50,103 bases of DNA from Collinsella sp. (GTDB lineage Bacteria > Actinomycetota > Coriobacteriia > Coriobacteriales > Coriobacteriaceae): contig DXZW01000029.1 of assembly GCA_019419455.1 (NCBI GenBank), forward strand, positions 1 through 50,103, in the 5' to 3' direction. Of this stretch, positions 1-8,184 are shown piece after piece. The notes below the pieces were generated by a model. That model saw nothing but the letters and a program-made list of their open reading frames with translations, made no database searches and had not been told where the DNA came from. Both the position numbers and the translations under genes were made by a program. The first letter of the stretch is position 1. Every line of letters starts with the position of its first letter.

Positions 1-73
1 ATCAAAGGGGGACCGAGATCCCGGCCCGCCCCCCATCCCCATTTTCGGGCCGGGATCTCGGTCCCCCTTTGAT
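1..73. repeat. Perfect 28-bp inverted repeat (hairpin)
   Basis: Bases 1-28 and 46-73 are exact reverse complements around a 17-nt C-rich loop. Starting only 19 nt before the first gene, it could be the terminator of an upstream gene or one of the many intergenic palindromes of this genome. No clear T-tract follows the right arm, but the palindrome itself carries CCCTTT at its 3' end. Nothing shows which strand uses it. Confidence 0.8.
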
Positions 74-91
74 CGACGATTGGCGAACGTA

Positions 92-739
92 ATGCTCAAC
101 AATCTTTCCGACAATCAGAAACGCACCTTGGCGCTTGCCGCGATGGCGCTGTTGGCCCTGGCGTGCCTGTGCGGCACGCTGGCTTTTACCGTTGATATGG
201 TTCCGGTGAACAACGTTCTATCGTTTGGCAGCGTGAAGGTACGAGTCTGCGAATACACCCTCAACGAACAGGGCGAGGAGATTCCGTTTGAGCCCAACGA
301 GCACGGGGACTATCCCGACACCAAGGCCAGTGGCTCTGATATCAGCCGCATTGTGCGCGTGGAGAACGCTGGAACGCAGCCTGAGTACGTTCGCGCGCGT
401 CTGCGCATGACGTCGGTGGCGCCCGACGGTTCGAGCGCGGATGCTTCGGGCAGCGTTGCGTTTCATGTGAACGCGGGCGAGGGGTCCCCGTGGATCGATG
501 GCGGCGATGGGTGGTACTACTACCGCGGATTGGCCGGGCGTGGCGGCACGCTCGACCCCGGCGCCATGACGGAAAGCCTCATGGACTCGCTGCGCTTTGT
601 GGGCGACTACCACGATGCCGCGCGCGGCGGCTCATTCAGGCTCGATATCGATGTTCAGGCCGTGCAGGCCAAAAACCAGCAGGCAAGCGATACCGTCCTC
701 GACGTGCTTGACGTCGCGGGCTGGCCGGAGGCGAACTAG
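92..739 (+). CDS. TasA/SipW-type surface subunit, first of operon
   Basis: Predicted secreted surface protein of about 215 residues. The N-terminus has a hydrophobic segment (LALAAMALLALACLCGTLAF) followed by a stretch like SipW-processed TasA/CalY proteins (AFTVD..., then NNVLSFGSVKV). Further in are an NAG...PEYVRARL segment and a DGWYYY motif, both shared with the smaller paralogue at 6210. Near the C-terminus, LDIDVQAVQA matches VDISTQAIQS in that paralogue. I chose ATG 92; an in-frame TTG at 80 would add four residues, and neither has a strong ribosome site. It ends 3 nt before the giant adhesin gene, so they are co-transcribed. No SipW peptidase gene is visible in the window. Fibre or matrix subunit is the best guess; family assignment is by pattern. 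Confidence 0.75.
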   Translation: MLNNLSDNQKRTLALAAMALLALACLCGTLAFTVDMVPVNNVLSFGSVKVRVCEYTLNEQGEEIPFEPNEHGDYPDTKASGSDISRIVRVENAGTQPEYVRARLRMTSVAPDGSSADASGSVAFHVNAGEGSPWIDGGDGWYYYRGLAGRGGTLDPGAMTESLMDSLRFVGDYHDAARGGSFRLDIDVQAVQAKNQQASDTVLDVLDVAGWPEAN

Positions 740-742
740 CCT

Positions 743-3700
743 ATGAAGATCAAGAACATGAACCGGGGCGTGCTTAGCAGGCTAGTTGCCGTCGCGGCGA
801 TTGCCCTTTGCTGCGTTATGGCGCTGCCAACGGTGGTGCATGCCGAGGACGTGCCCGAGAACACAAACGAATACCACATCAAAAACGCGAACGACTTTTT
901 GGTGTACGTGGCGCTTTCGCGTGAGCGCGATACGTCCGGCTGGCGCGTTTATCTCGATAACGATATCGTGCTTAATGATGACGACATGAAGACCATTGTC
1001 TCGCACACCGTTAAGCATCTGTCGTTTGGCAACAAGGAGCATCCGTTTAAGGGCGTGTTCGATGGTCAAAACCACACCGTTGAGGGCCTGAGCTACGATA
1101 AAGACGCTTTTGACCCCGAGCGCGATACGGGATTTTTTGCCGAGACCAACGGTGCCACCATCAAAAACTTCCTGGTCAAGGACGCCAACGTGTGGGCGGA
1201 CTTCCGCGGTGGCATTATCGTGGGCAAGGCCGTCAAAACGCGCTTCGAAAACGTTATGGTCATGGAGAGCACGCTGCACGTGACCTGCGCCAACAATGCT
1301 CTCAACCTCATTACCAACGCAGGCTTTGAGGGCGGTCTCATCGCCGGCGAGCTCGACGGCTGCACCCTCTACAACTGCGAGGTCCGTGGCGGCCGTGCCG
1401 TCAACAATGCGACCTCGGGCGTGCAGGCGCTCGGCGGTGAGGGTCTGTATATGGCGGCGTTTGCCGGCTACGTTAAGAACTCGACTATCGAGTACTGTCG
1501 CGTGACGCCGACGCGTAAGGACGACGGCTCGATTGCCGAGAAGGGCATGACCGACGTCACCAATAAGTACGACGTGGCCATTGGCGCCCTGGGCGGCAAC
1601 AACGTGTACGCCTCGGGTTTTGTGGGCTGCATGGCGGGCGAGGCCAAGATTATCGACTGCTTCTCGACGGCGCAGTGCTACAGCTATGCCGCGTCGTACG
1701 TGGGCGTCGTCGCCGTGACGCGCGCGTGGACGGGTGGCTTGGCGGGTCGTATTCTAACCGAAAAGGGCAACGAGCTCGTTCGAAGCCATTTTGCGGGTGA
1801 CTTGAGCTCGCGTCAGTACAATCCCATCGCCGTGATCCCCATCATTCAAAACGATGTGAACCTGGGCGGCATTGCCGCGCGTGCCAACAAGGATGATGCC
1901 ACGGTCACCGAGTGCTACTTTAAGCCGAGCGTGAGCCTTTCTGGCAACAGCCAGGGCAACCCTGCCAAAAAGAAAATCCCCTCGTTTGGCGGCGATGGCA
2001 CCACCAAGGGTGATGGCTATGGTCCATGGGATGACGAGCGCTACACCACGCGCGAGCTGTGGGAAGAGCACGACTACGACTTTTGTGCCGGCACCAAGCG
2101 CTCGACTGCTAACAACGGGGCCTTGGGTGGCTCGCACTTCAATGAGTGGGCGATGGATTACAAGCTGAATATTCCTGTGCATGGCCAGAGCGTTAAGGCG
2201 ACGATCGATTTTCCCGGTGCGGGTACCGCGACCATCGAGGCAACCAAACTTGGTATTGAACAGAAGACCTCGGATCCGTACGCCTTTGCCGTGAGCGCCG
2301 TGCTGGCGGGAACGGCTCAGGGCTTGGCCCAGGGCGATACATCGGTGACGTTTGGGCAGGATACCTCCGCAAAGCCCAAGGGCTTGACCGATGCCAACGG
2401 CGGTTATCGCTTCATGGGCTGGTTCCGCGAGTCCGATGTGCGTGTGAATCGAATTGGACAAGACAACAGCTGGTTTGACGGCAAGACCGATGCCGATGCT
2501 GTGGCTGCTGGCAAGCAGGTCCAGAAGAGCGAGGCACACGAGCATACGTCGACCTATACCGCCGATAATGCCAAGGGGGTCGACGGTTTTAAGGGCAATG
2601 ACCTGTTTATCGCTTCGTACGAGGCGCAGGTGCTGTTCTATAACGTCCAGGGCGAAACGCTCGATTGCCAGAGCGGCACTGCACACGACAAATCGGGCGA
2701 TTGGTATCGCTACGGCGCGAAGCTCAACCCCGCCGCTCCTACCGATCGTGGCACGCTGTCTTCCAGCGCCACCTTTATCGGTTGGACAACGAAGCCGAGC
2801 GAAGAGGCTCAGATGAACGGTGGCTATGCAGCCATTACCTCGACCCAGCTCGCCGAGCTAAAAAATGCCGGCGCGTTCTATCCTGCCGGTACCGAGATTA
2901 CCGTGCTTGGCCCGACCGACTTCTATCCGGTGTACAGCGACTACGTCTCGAACATCATGACAGTGTTCGAGGGCAATGAACAGGATGAGCTTGAAGATAA
3001 GACCCAGCGTGTCGGCGTGGGCAACACCCATGTCGATGTCCAGACTGCCGAGGATGGGGCCAGCGTTTACACGGTGCAGGTGCGCGGCGTGGACAACAAG
3101 CCCTTGTCCGAAGGCGGCTCGCTTCCCGATGGCTACCGCTTCCTGGGTTGGTATGAAAACAAGCAGGCCGCCGACGGGCCCGAGGTCGAGGTGCGCGTAA
3201 GCCGCGATCCCAGCTACAAGCTTCCCGCCAGCGTCGATCTGGCCGTTCCGCATACCTATACCGCACGCTTTGAGTATCGCGTGGATTATTACGTCAAGTC
3301 GATGACGAACGAAGCCTATAAGGAATCCAGACTCCTCTGCTCTGTGTGGAGCGGGTACCAAACCTCGTTTAACGAGCAGGTCGGATCGAGCTACGTGCGA
3401 GAGAATATCGTGCACTGGGGTCCCGAGCACGTCTATCACGGACTGAAGGAAAACTATAAGGACGAATGCAATGAGGGGCGCTTTGGGGCAGAGACACTCA
3501 TCGTGGCGCCTTTGAAGGCGTATTCGCATACGGTCAAAAACGATACAGGTGCGGATACCCGGAAAAACGTCATTGCCGATACGGATTTCCCGGGTTCGGG
3601 CACGCTGGATGACGAGTGGGTCGCAGGAGCGCTGAAGTTTTACTTTAGGCCGGCGAGCGAGCGATACCATTTATATTTCTGGACCCTCGAGCGCCAAGGC

Positions 3701-6208
3701 GGATACTGGACCTGCGTGGGCAACCCCGTTCAGAGCGAGATTGGCATCGATTCGGAGTATTACATGCGCGCCATGGTGACGACAAGCGTCAGCTTTTATG
3801 GCAAGGACGATGTCTCGGTTAAGAGCGTCACGCGACGTTATGAGGCTCCGTTGCTGCTGGGCTCCGATAGCACCTACACCTATAAATATCCGTTTATCCA
3901 TACCAATCAGACGGTAAACGACAAGCCCGAGGGCGGAAAGAAGGGCGACGTCAATCCCAATCTGACGCTTGAAGCCTCTCCGACCGATGCCGACATGGCC
4001 GTGGATGGCTATAAGTTCCTTGGTTGGATTTCGACCGCCGAGGTCCAGAAGGATTCTGACGTCTGGAACTATATCTATGATGTTGCCGGTGACCCCTATG
4101 TGACAAGTGATCCGGAAAAAGCTACGCCGTACTTGGCGACCAACGCGTCCAAGGTTACCCAGTGGCAGGATGCCTATCCCGTGTACGTAAAGTACGACGT
4201 TAGCTACACCACCAACCTGCACCGCAAGGGCTTTGACGGAACTAATGGGGTTAACGTACCCAACTGGGATATCAAGCCCACGCTGACCACGCAAGACGAC
4301 GGGTCTGTGGTGGCTACGGTGAGTCCCGACATTACGACGACGGTGTATGCGGACGGAGCTGGTGGCACCTATCAGCTTAAGAAGCTCGAGATCGAACTTT
4401 CCGACGGAACAGTAAAGAAACTTGAGCCGACGGGCGAGGGCGGCAATACCTATTCCTATCCCGTGGAGCCCGGAAAGCCCTATACGTTTGTGGCCTACTA
4501 CACGCCCATTGCGGTGGTGTATTATCTCAACGACTCCGACGTTGACGGCAAGCTTGCCCAAGAGGGCGATAAGCTCGGTGACCTTAAAGATGGCATGCCG
4601 CTGCCAACGTATAACATTGGAGACATCGATGCTGCAACGGGCGCATACAACGCCTTCGTAGGTTGGACGGATAATAAGCCAGAGCCTAGCAGCGGTTATG
4701 TCGTTTGGTCGGACGGCGTTTCCATGGTGACTAAAAACACGGTGGTCAACGCCCCCATGGAGCTGTACCCGGTCTACCGTGCCAGCGCGGTAAGTGTCCA
4801 ATCGAATATCGATGCTAATCTGGATGATCCCTATGCCGTACGCTCCCTTGCGCGTACCGACTCTGGTGATCAGATTTCGCTGGAGGTAAAAGCTGCAACT
4901 GAGGTTGTCGGCAAGGACGGCACCAAGTACGACTTTGTCGGCTGGTCGCGTGACTATACATCCGATGGCAACTACACCCTGATGACCGATGAGGAGAAGT
5001 ATCCCCTCGAGGGTAATGAGCCCTTTAAGAACGTGACCTACACTGCGGTGTACAAGATTGCGCCGTATAAGGTGCGCTATCACGGTATCGACGGGTCGGT
5101 CATCTTTACGGCGACCGTCGACTCGGGCGATGAGCGCGCACAAGACGGCAAGTCGGGTTTTATCCACACGGTCGATGTCCCTAAAATGGACGAGAGCGGC
5201 AACCCCGTCTATGACAAGGACGGCAACCCCGTGATGGAGCAAAAATCCGTGGCATATGACCCGGATGCCCACTCCAAGATCGTTGCGCTGCTCGATGAGC
5301 AGGCGGCCGCCAATGGCGATAAGCGTGAACTCTTCTTGGAATGGCGATATGTGGGTGCCGAAGGTGCTGCGGAGGCTTGGGATACGTTTAAGGACGAGCC
5401 GGTCAAGGGCGATATGGACCTGTATCCCGTGACGTATCGCGTGGTTGCCAACGATACGTCTGATGGAAAGCCCGAAAACATGACCGCGCAGCTTAAGTGG
5501 CTGCTCGATCCTTCCGCCGCCAACACCGTCGACGACGCCGCCGATAAGGCGCCGTTTAAGGTCTGCTTTGCCAAGCCGTTTATGGGAACGCAGTTGACCG
5601 TCACGGTAACGCGGGCAAGCTACGGCCCTGGTGCAGAGGAAGCTCCCGTGGACGGCAAGTTTGTCTCGCTCTACAGTCTGGGTTCGGGTAATGGTTCGTT
5701 TGACCTGGCCAACCGTCTGGAGTCCAAGAAGACGGGCGAAGGCGATCAAGGTGCCGGCAACGCTGTGTTTAACTTTGATCAGACTCATACGTTGACGATC
5801 GTTAAAAAGACAACCGATGCCAGTGCCATGGGACAAACGTTTCGCTTTAAGGTGACGCGAAAGATGCCGCAGGATTCTTCTGCCGAGACGCGCACGGTCG
5901 AGGTGAAAGTTGGCGAGCAACACGACGAAAACGGTGAGGTCTGCTATGTCGGCAGCGTGCAGTTTGCCGCGCCTGCGGGCGTCTATACCGTCGAGGAAGA
6001 CACAGCTTGGGCATGGCGTTACGAGGGCGAGTTGAGTACGCCGGGCAAGGCGCCCGGCAAATCTGCCGAGTTGACCATCTCGTCCGCCTCGAGCGTGGGC
6101 GACACGGTGGTGACGTGCGTCAACACGCGCGCGAAGGACAAATGGGTCGATGGCGGTTCGCGTGCCAAGAATGTTTGGGAAAACGGCACGCTGATGAGGG
6201 AGGATTAG
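743..6208 (+). CDS. Giant secreted adhesin with InlB-type repeats
   Basis: An 1821-residue secreted protein. Residues 1-35 are a signal peptide ending VVHAED. Residues about 45-450 look like a GLUG/beta-helix region, with FDGQNHTVEGL, GFFAETNGATIKNFLV and repeated GG-rich turns. The middle, about 480-1600, carries several Listeria-Bacteroides/InlB B-type repeats recognisable by YRFMGWF, YRFLGWYE, YKFLGWIS, FVGWTDN and FVGWSRD. The last 150 residues resemble a SpaA/Cna-B-like domain (HTLTIVKKTT ... GVYTVEEDT). There is no LPXTG signal, no C-terminal membrane helix and no repeat-type wall-binding domain, so anchoring must come from partners, perhaps the products at 6210 and 6782. The next gene starts 1 nt after its stop. 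A role in adhesion or matrix is inferred from architecture. Confidence 0.8.
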   Translation: MKIKNMNRGVLSRLVAVAAIALCCVMALPTVVHAEDVPENTNEYHIKNANDFLVYVALSRERDTSGWRVYLDNDIVLNDDDMKTIVSHTVKHLSFGNKEHPFKGVFDGQNHTVEGLSYDKDAFDPERDTGFFAETNGATIKNFLVKDANVWADFRGGIIVGKAVKTRFENVMVMESTLHVTCANNALNLITNAGFEGGLIAGELDGCTLYNCEVRGGRAVNNATSGVQALGGEGLYMAAFAGYVKNSTIEYCRVTPTRKDDGSIAEKGMTDVTNKYDVAIGALGGNNVYASGFVGCMAGEAKIIDCFSTAQCYSYAASYVGVVAVTRAWTGGLAGRILTEKGNELVRSHFAGDLSSRQYNPIAVIPIIQNDVNLGGIAARANKDDATVTECYFKPSVSLSGNSQGNPAKKKIPSFGGDGTTKGDGYGPWDDERYTTRELWEEHDYDFCAGTKRSTANNGALGGSHFNEWAMDYKLNIPVHGQSVKATIDFPGAGTATIEATKLGIEQKTSDPYAFAVSAVLAGTAQGLAQGDTSVTFGQDTSAKPKGLTDANGGYRFMGWFRESDVRVNRIGQDNSWFDGKTDADAVAAGKQVQKSEAHEHTSTYTADNAKGVDGFKGNDLFIASYEAQVLFYNVQGETLDCQSGTAHDKSGDWYRYGAKLNPAAPTDRGTLSSSATFIGWTTKPSEEAQMNGGYAAITSTQLAELKNAGAFYPAGTEITVLGPTDFYPVYSDYVSNIMTVFEGNEQDELEDKTQRVGVGNTHVDVQTAEDGASVYTVQVRGVDNKPLSEGGSLPDGYRFLGWYENKQAADGPEVEVRVSRDPSYKLPASVDLAVPHTYTARFEYRVDYYVKSMTNEAYKESRLLCSVWSGYQTSFNEQVGSSYVRENIVHWGPEHVYHGLKENYKDECNEGRFGAETLIVAPLKAYSHTVKNDTGADTRKNVIADTDFPGSGTLDDEWVAGALKFYFRPASERYHLYFWTLERQGGYWTCVGNPVQSEIGIDSEYYMRAMVTTSVSFYGKDDVSVKSVTRRYEAPLLLGSDSTYTYKYPFIHTNQTVNDKPEGGKKGDVNPNLTLEASPTDADMAVDGYKFLGWISTAEVQKDSDVWNYIYDVAGDPYVTSDPEKATPYLATNASKVTQWQDAYPVYVKYDVSYTTNLHRKGFDGTNGVNVPNWDIKPTLTTQDDGSVVATVSPDITTTVYADGAGGTYQLKKLEIELSDGTVKKLEPTGEGGNTYSYPVEPGKPYTFVAYYTPIAVVYYLNDSDVDGKLAQEGDKLGDLKDGMPLPTYNIGDIDAATGAYNAFVGWTDNKPEPSSGYVVWSDGVSMVTKNTVVNAPMELYPVYRASAVSVQSNIDANLDDPYAVRSLARTDSGDQISLEVKAATEVVGKDGTKYDFVGWSRDYTSDGNYTLMTDEEKYPLEGNEPFKNVTYTAVYKIAPYKVRYHGIDGSVIFTATVDSGDERAQDGKSGFIHTVDVPKMDESGNPVYDKDGNPVMEQKSVAYDPDAHSKIVALLDEQAAANGDKRELFLEWRYVGAEGAAEAWDTFKDEPVKGDMDLYPVTYRVVANDTSDGKPENMTAQLKWLLDPSAANTVDDAADKAPFKVCFAKPFMGTQLTVTVTRASYGPGAEEAPVDGKFVSLYSLGSGNGSFDLANRLESKKTGEGDQGAGNAVFNFDQTHTLTIVKKTTDASAMGQTFRFKVTRKMPQDSSAETRTVEVKVGEQHDENGEVCYVGSVQFAAPAGVYTVEEDTAWAWRYEGELSTPGKAPGKSAELTISSASSVGDTVVTCVNTRAKDKWVDGGSRAKNVWENGTLMRED

Positions 6209-6209
6209 G

Positions 6210-6779
6210 ATGACTAAGCGCAAGCAGATCGTCGCCCTCCTTGTGGGCGTTCTCATTTTGGCTGGCGCTGCCGGTGCCTTCGCGTGGCTTTCGGTTACGG
6301 GTGTGCTGGTCAACGAGTTTGGCTTTGGTTCGGTGGCGCCCTCGGTGGACGAGAAACTCGATGGCAACGTGAAGAGCGACGTCACGATTACAAACAAGGG
6401 CTCGGCTCCGGCATACCTGCGTGCTGCGGTGGATATCTACTGGCAGGACAAGGATGGCGCACGCCTGTGGGATGAGCCGGTTGCGGGAACGGACTACGTT
6501 ATTGAGTGGGGCAACGTGTCCGATGCGTCTGCTTCCAATAGCGCCTCGTCTTGGGTTGCCGCGTCCGACGGATTCTACTATTGGACATCTTCCGTTGCGC
6601 CGATGGACAAAACCGGCGTGCTCATCAAGAGCGTGACTGAGAGGAAGGCGGATGGCAAGAACCTGGTCGTCGACATTTCGACCCAGGCAATTCAGTCCAC
6701 GCCCGATGACGCAGTTACAGAGGCATGGGGCTGTACGGTCAAGGATGGCGTGCTGGTGCCGCCGCATGGGGGTGCATAA
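6210..6779 (+). CDS. TasA/SipW-type surface subunit, second paralogue
   Basis: A 189-residue predicted secreted protein starting MTKRKQIVALLVGVLILAGA, a short charged N-terminus plus one hydrophobic helix followed by a SipW-like junction (AFAWLSVTG...NEFGFGSV). It shares with the 92-739 product the order N-x-G-x-x-P-x-Y-x-RA, then DGFYYW, then a C-terminal VDISTQAIQS segment, so the two are paralogues of the TasA/CalY-like class. It is 1 nt from the adhesin and 2 nt from the following gene, so all four form one operon. Likely a minor or major fibre subunit. Which of the two paralogues polymerises cannot be told from sequence. Confidence 0.75.
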   Translation: MTKRKQIVALLVGVLILAGAAGAFAWLSVTGVLVNEFGFGSVAPSVDEKLDGNVKSDVTITNKGSAPAYLRAAVDIYWQDKDGARLWDEPVAGTDYVIEWGNVSDASASNSASSWVAASDGFYYWTSSVAPMDKTGVLIKSVTERKADGKNLVVDISTQAIQSTPDDAVTEAWGCTVKDGVLVPPHGGA

Positions 6780-6781
6780 GC

Positions 6782-7480
6782 ATGGCTTTTCCGATTCGCA
6801 AAGACGCTATGCGCGCCGTGCGCTGTGTGGTCGCGGTTGTTGCCTGTGTTGCCGCGCTTGCCGCGCCTGCCCGTGCGTTTGCCGATGCTCCCACGATTGC
6901 CTATGACGGAAATGCGCGTCAGCTGACGGTCTCGGGGGCGACGGGCTCCTCAGGGGAACCCGATCTGTTTCCAGCCTTTAAAGATCTAATGCCCGGCGAT
7001 GTGCGCGAGCAGCAGATTGAGGTTTGTGCCACGGGCGTAAAGTCCCAGGTGCGCGTGTTTGTGCGGGCCGTTGTCGATCACGAGACGGCACGCCTGCTGT
7101 CGCCCATCACCTTAACGGCGACTGTGGGCGATGTCTCTGCAGGTTGGCTCCAGACAGGAACACCGGGCAGCGTATTCGCCTATCCCACGCAAATCGCCAC
7201 GTTTACGAGCGATGGCAGCACGGTGCTTAATTTGCAGCTAAACGTTCCGACATCGGTGGGCAACGAGGTTGCCGACGCAAACAAGACCATTCGCTGGGAA
7301 ATCACCGCCGAGGACGATGGCGAGAAGATCCCCATGCAGTCTGCTGACAGCAAGAAGCCCGGTTTGCTTGGTCTGGTGGCAACAGGCGACAACACGCTCA
7401 CGTTGCTTTTGGTGTTGCTGACACTTGCAATCATCGCATTTATAGCCGCACTTCTTTTGTCCCGGAGGGATAAGCGCTAG
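6782..7480 (+). CDS. Wall-anchored-like surface protein, LVATGD sorting-like tail
   Basis: About 232 residues. It has a signal peptide (residues 1-35, ending ARAFADA), a soluble beta-rich middle and a C-terminal tail made of LVATGD, a hydrophobic helix of about 20 residues (LTLLLVLLTLAIIAFIAALL) and SRRDKR. That layout is a sortase signal in all but the second position, where Val replaces the usual Pro (or Ala in some actinobacterial signals). I placed the start at ATG 6782, 2 nt after the upstream stop; a longer reading frame from 6725 overlaps the previous gene and gives no better signal peptide. As the only product of the operon with an anchor-like end, it may tether the TasA-like subunits and the giant adhesin. 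No sortase gene is present in the window. Confidence 0.7.
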   Translation: MAFPIRKDAMRAVRCVVAVVACVAALAAPARAFADAPTIAYDGNARQLTVSGATGSSGEPDLFPAFKDLMPGDVREQQIEVCATGVKSQVRVFVRAVVDHETARLLSPITLTATVGDVSAGWLQTGTPGSVFAYPTQIATFTSDGSTVLNLQLNVPTSVGNEVADANKTIRWEITAEDDGEKIPMQSADSKKPGLLGLVATGDNTLTLLLVLLTLAIIAFIAALLLSRRDKR

Positions 7481-7500
7481 GTTCATCTTCTAAACGCAAC

Positions 7501-7625
7501 GCCCTCCCGGGCGGCGGGCACGAAGTTCCCTGCTCTACAGTCCTGCGCAAGACGAAGGCCACATTAAGTGGCCTTCTTTGCGTGCGGAACTCGCGATGAA
7601 CTTCGAGCCCGCCGCTCGGGAGGGC
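7501..7625. repeat. Structured palindromic element, family 1, copy 1
   Basis: Outer arms 7501-7519 and 7607-7625 pair over 19 positions with one wobble. Inside them GAAGTTC pairs with GAACTTC. The core 7525-7601 is almost identical to the reverse complement of 8061-8138, and its tip is a perfect hairpin (GAAGGCCAC, ATTAA, GTGGCCTTC). The element lies just after the stop of the anchored surface protein and may also end that operon's transcript. No open reading frame across it looks real. Confidence 0.8.
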
Positions 7626-7950
7626 GCCCCTTTATTGACGGAAGGCCTAATAAGCGGATATTCCATGCCCGGATGTATTCAGAGTGGGACGGGCTTTCCG
7701 GATGGGCGGGGTTTCGGAAAGTGTGTCCCAGAATCGGCGCTCAGAGTGGTCCCCACTTTCCGGTTGATGTCTTGTCCGGAGACTATGTCCCGGAATTAAG
7801 GCTTGGAATGGGATGCACTTTCCGGTTGAGAGCCTTAGCGGAAAGTGCGACCCGGAATTTACTCTTGAAGTGGGATGCGCTTTCCCAACAGGCCCTCAAG
7901 CGGAAACTGCGTCCCATTCCGAAGGCAGATTCCGGGACACACTTTCCGAA
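7619..7950. repeat. Tandem array of 62-bp hairpin units
   Basis: Units begin at 7681, 7743, 7805, 7867 and 7929 (last one partial), an exact 62-base step; a weaker unit precedes at 7619. Each full unit has the form GGGA..-CTTTCC ... CGGAAAGTG-.GTCCC, so each can fold on itself; in the 7805 unit GCACTTTCCG pairs perfectly with CGGAAAGTGC. Units are diverged (many substitutions but few length changes). Because 62 is not a multiple of three the array is not a coding repeat. Confidence 0.75.
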
Positions 7951-7953
7951 TAC

Positions 7954-7980
7954 AAAGAAGGCCACTTAATGTGGCCTTCA
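7954..7980. repeat. Isolated tip hairpin of family 1
   Basis: CAAAGAAGGCCACTTAATG plus TGGCCTTC is the exact reverse complement of 7553-7579 in element copy 1. It forms a 9-bp stem with a 5-nt loop. It closes the 62-bp array on its right side, so the array is bracketed by inverted copies of the same hairpin. Confidence 0.75.
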
Positions 7981-8034
7981 ACTTATATATGTTCAGCGGA
8001 TGCCCCCATGACAAGCCGCGCTCCAACAACAGGG

Positions 8035-8164
8035 CGTCTGTCCGGGCGGAGGCATATAAGGTTCATCGCGAGTTCCGCACGCAAAGGAGGCCACTTAATG
8101 TGGCCTCCGTCTTGCGCAGGACTGTCTGAGCAGGGAACCTTATATGCCTCCGCCCGGACAGACG
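8035..8164. repeat. Structured palindromic element, family 1, copy 2 (inverted)
   Basis: Bases 8035-8064 and 8135-8164 are perfect 30-base inverted arms whose sequence differs from the arms of copy 1. The core 8061-8138 is nearly the reverse complement of the copy 1 core. The tip stem has GGAGGCCAC/GTGGCCTCC where copy 1 has GAAGGCCAC/GTGGCCTTC, so both sides of a pair changed together. It lies 20 bases beyond the 3' end of the leftward sulfatase gene and could also act as its terminator. Confidence 0.8.
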
Positions 8165-8184
8165 TTTCAGTTATGAGCGACCCG

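Noticed and set aside
3671..6397. Long minus-strand open frame (908 codons) opposite the adhesin gene
   Set aside because: It is antisense to a clear secreted protein, has no family motifs, no ribosome site and an Arg/His-rich composition typical of a mirror frame in high-GC DNA.
7619..7950. CRISPR array
   Set aside because: The 62-bp period is regular, but no block of 25-37 bases is identical between units, every part of the unit is semi-conserved rather than alternating repeat and unique spacer, and no cas genes are near.
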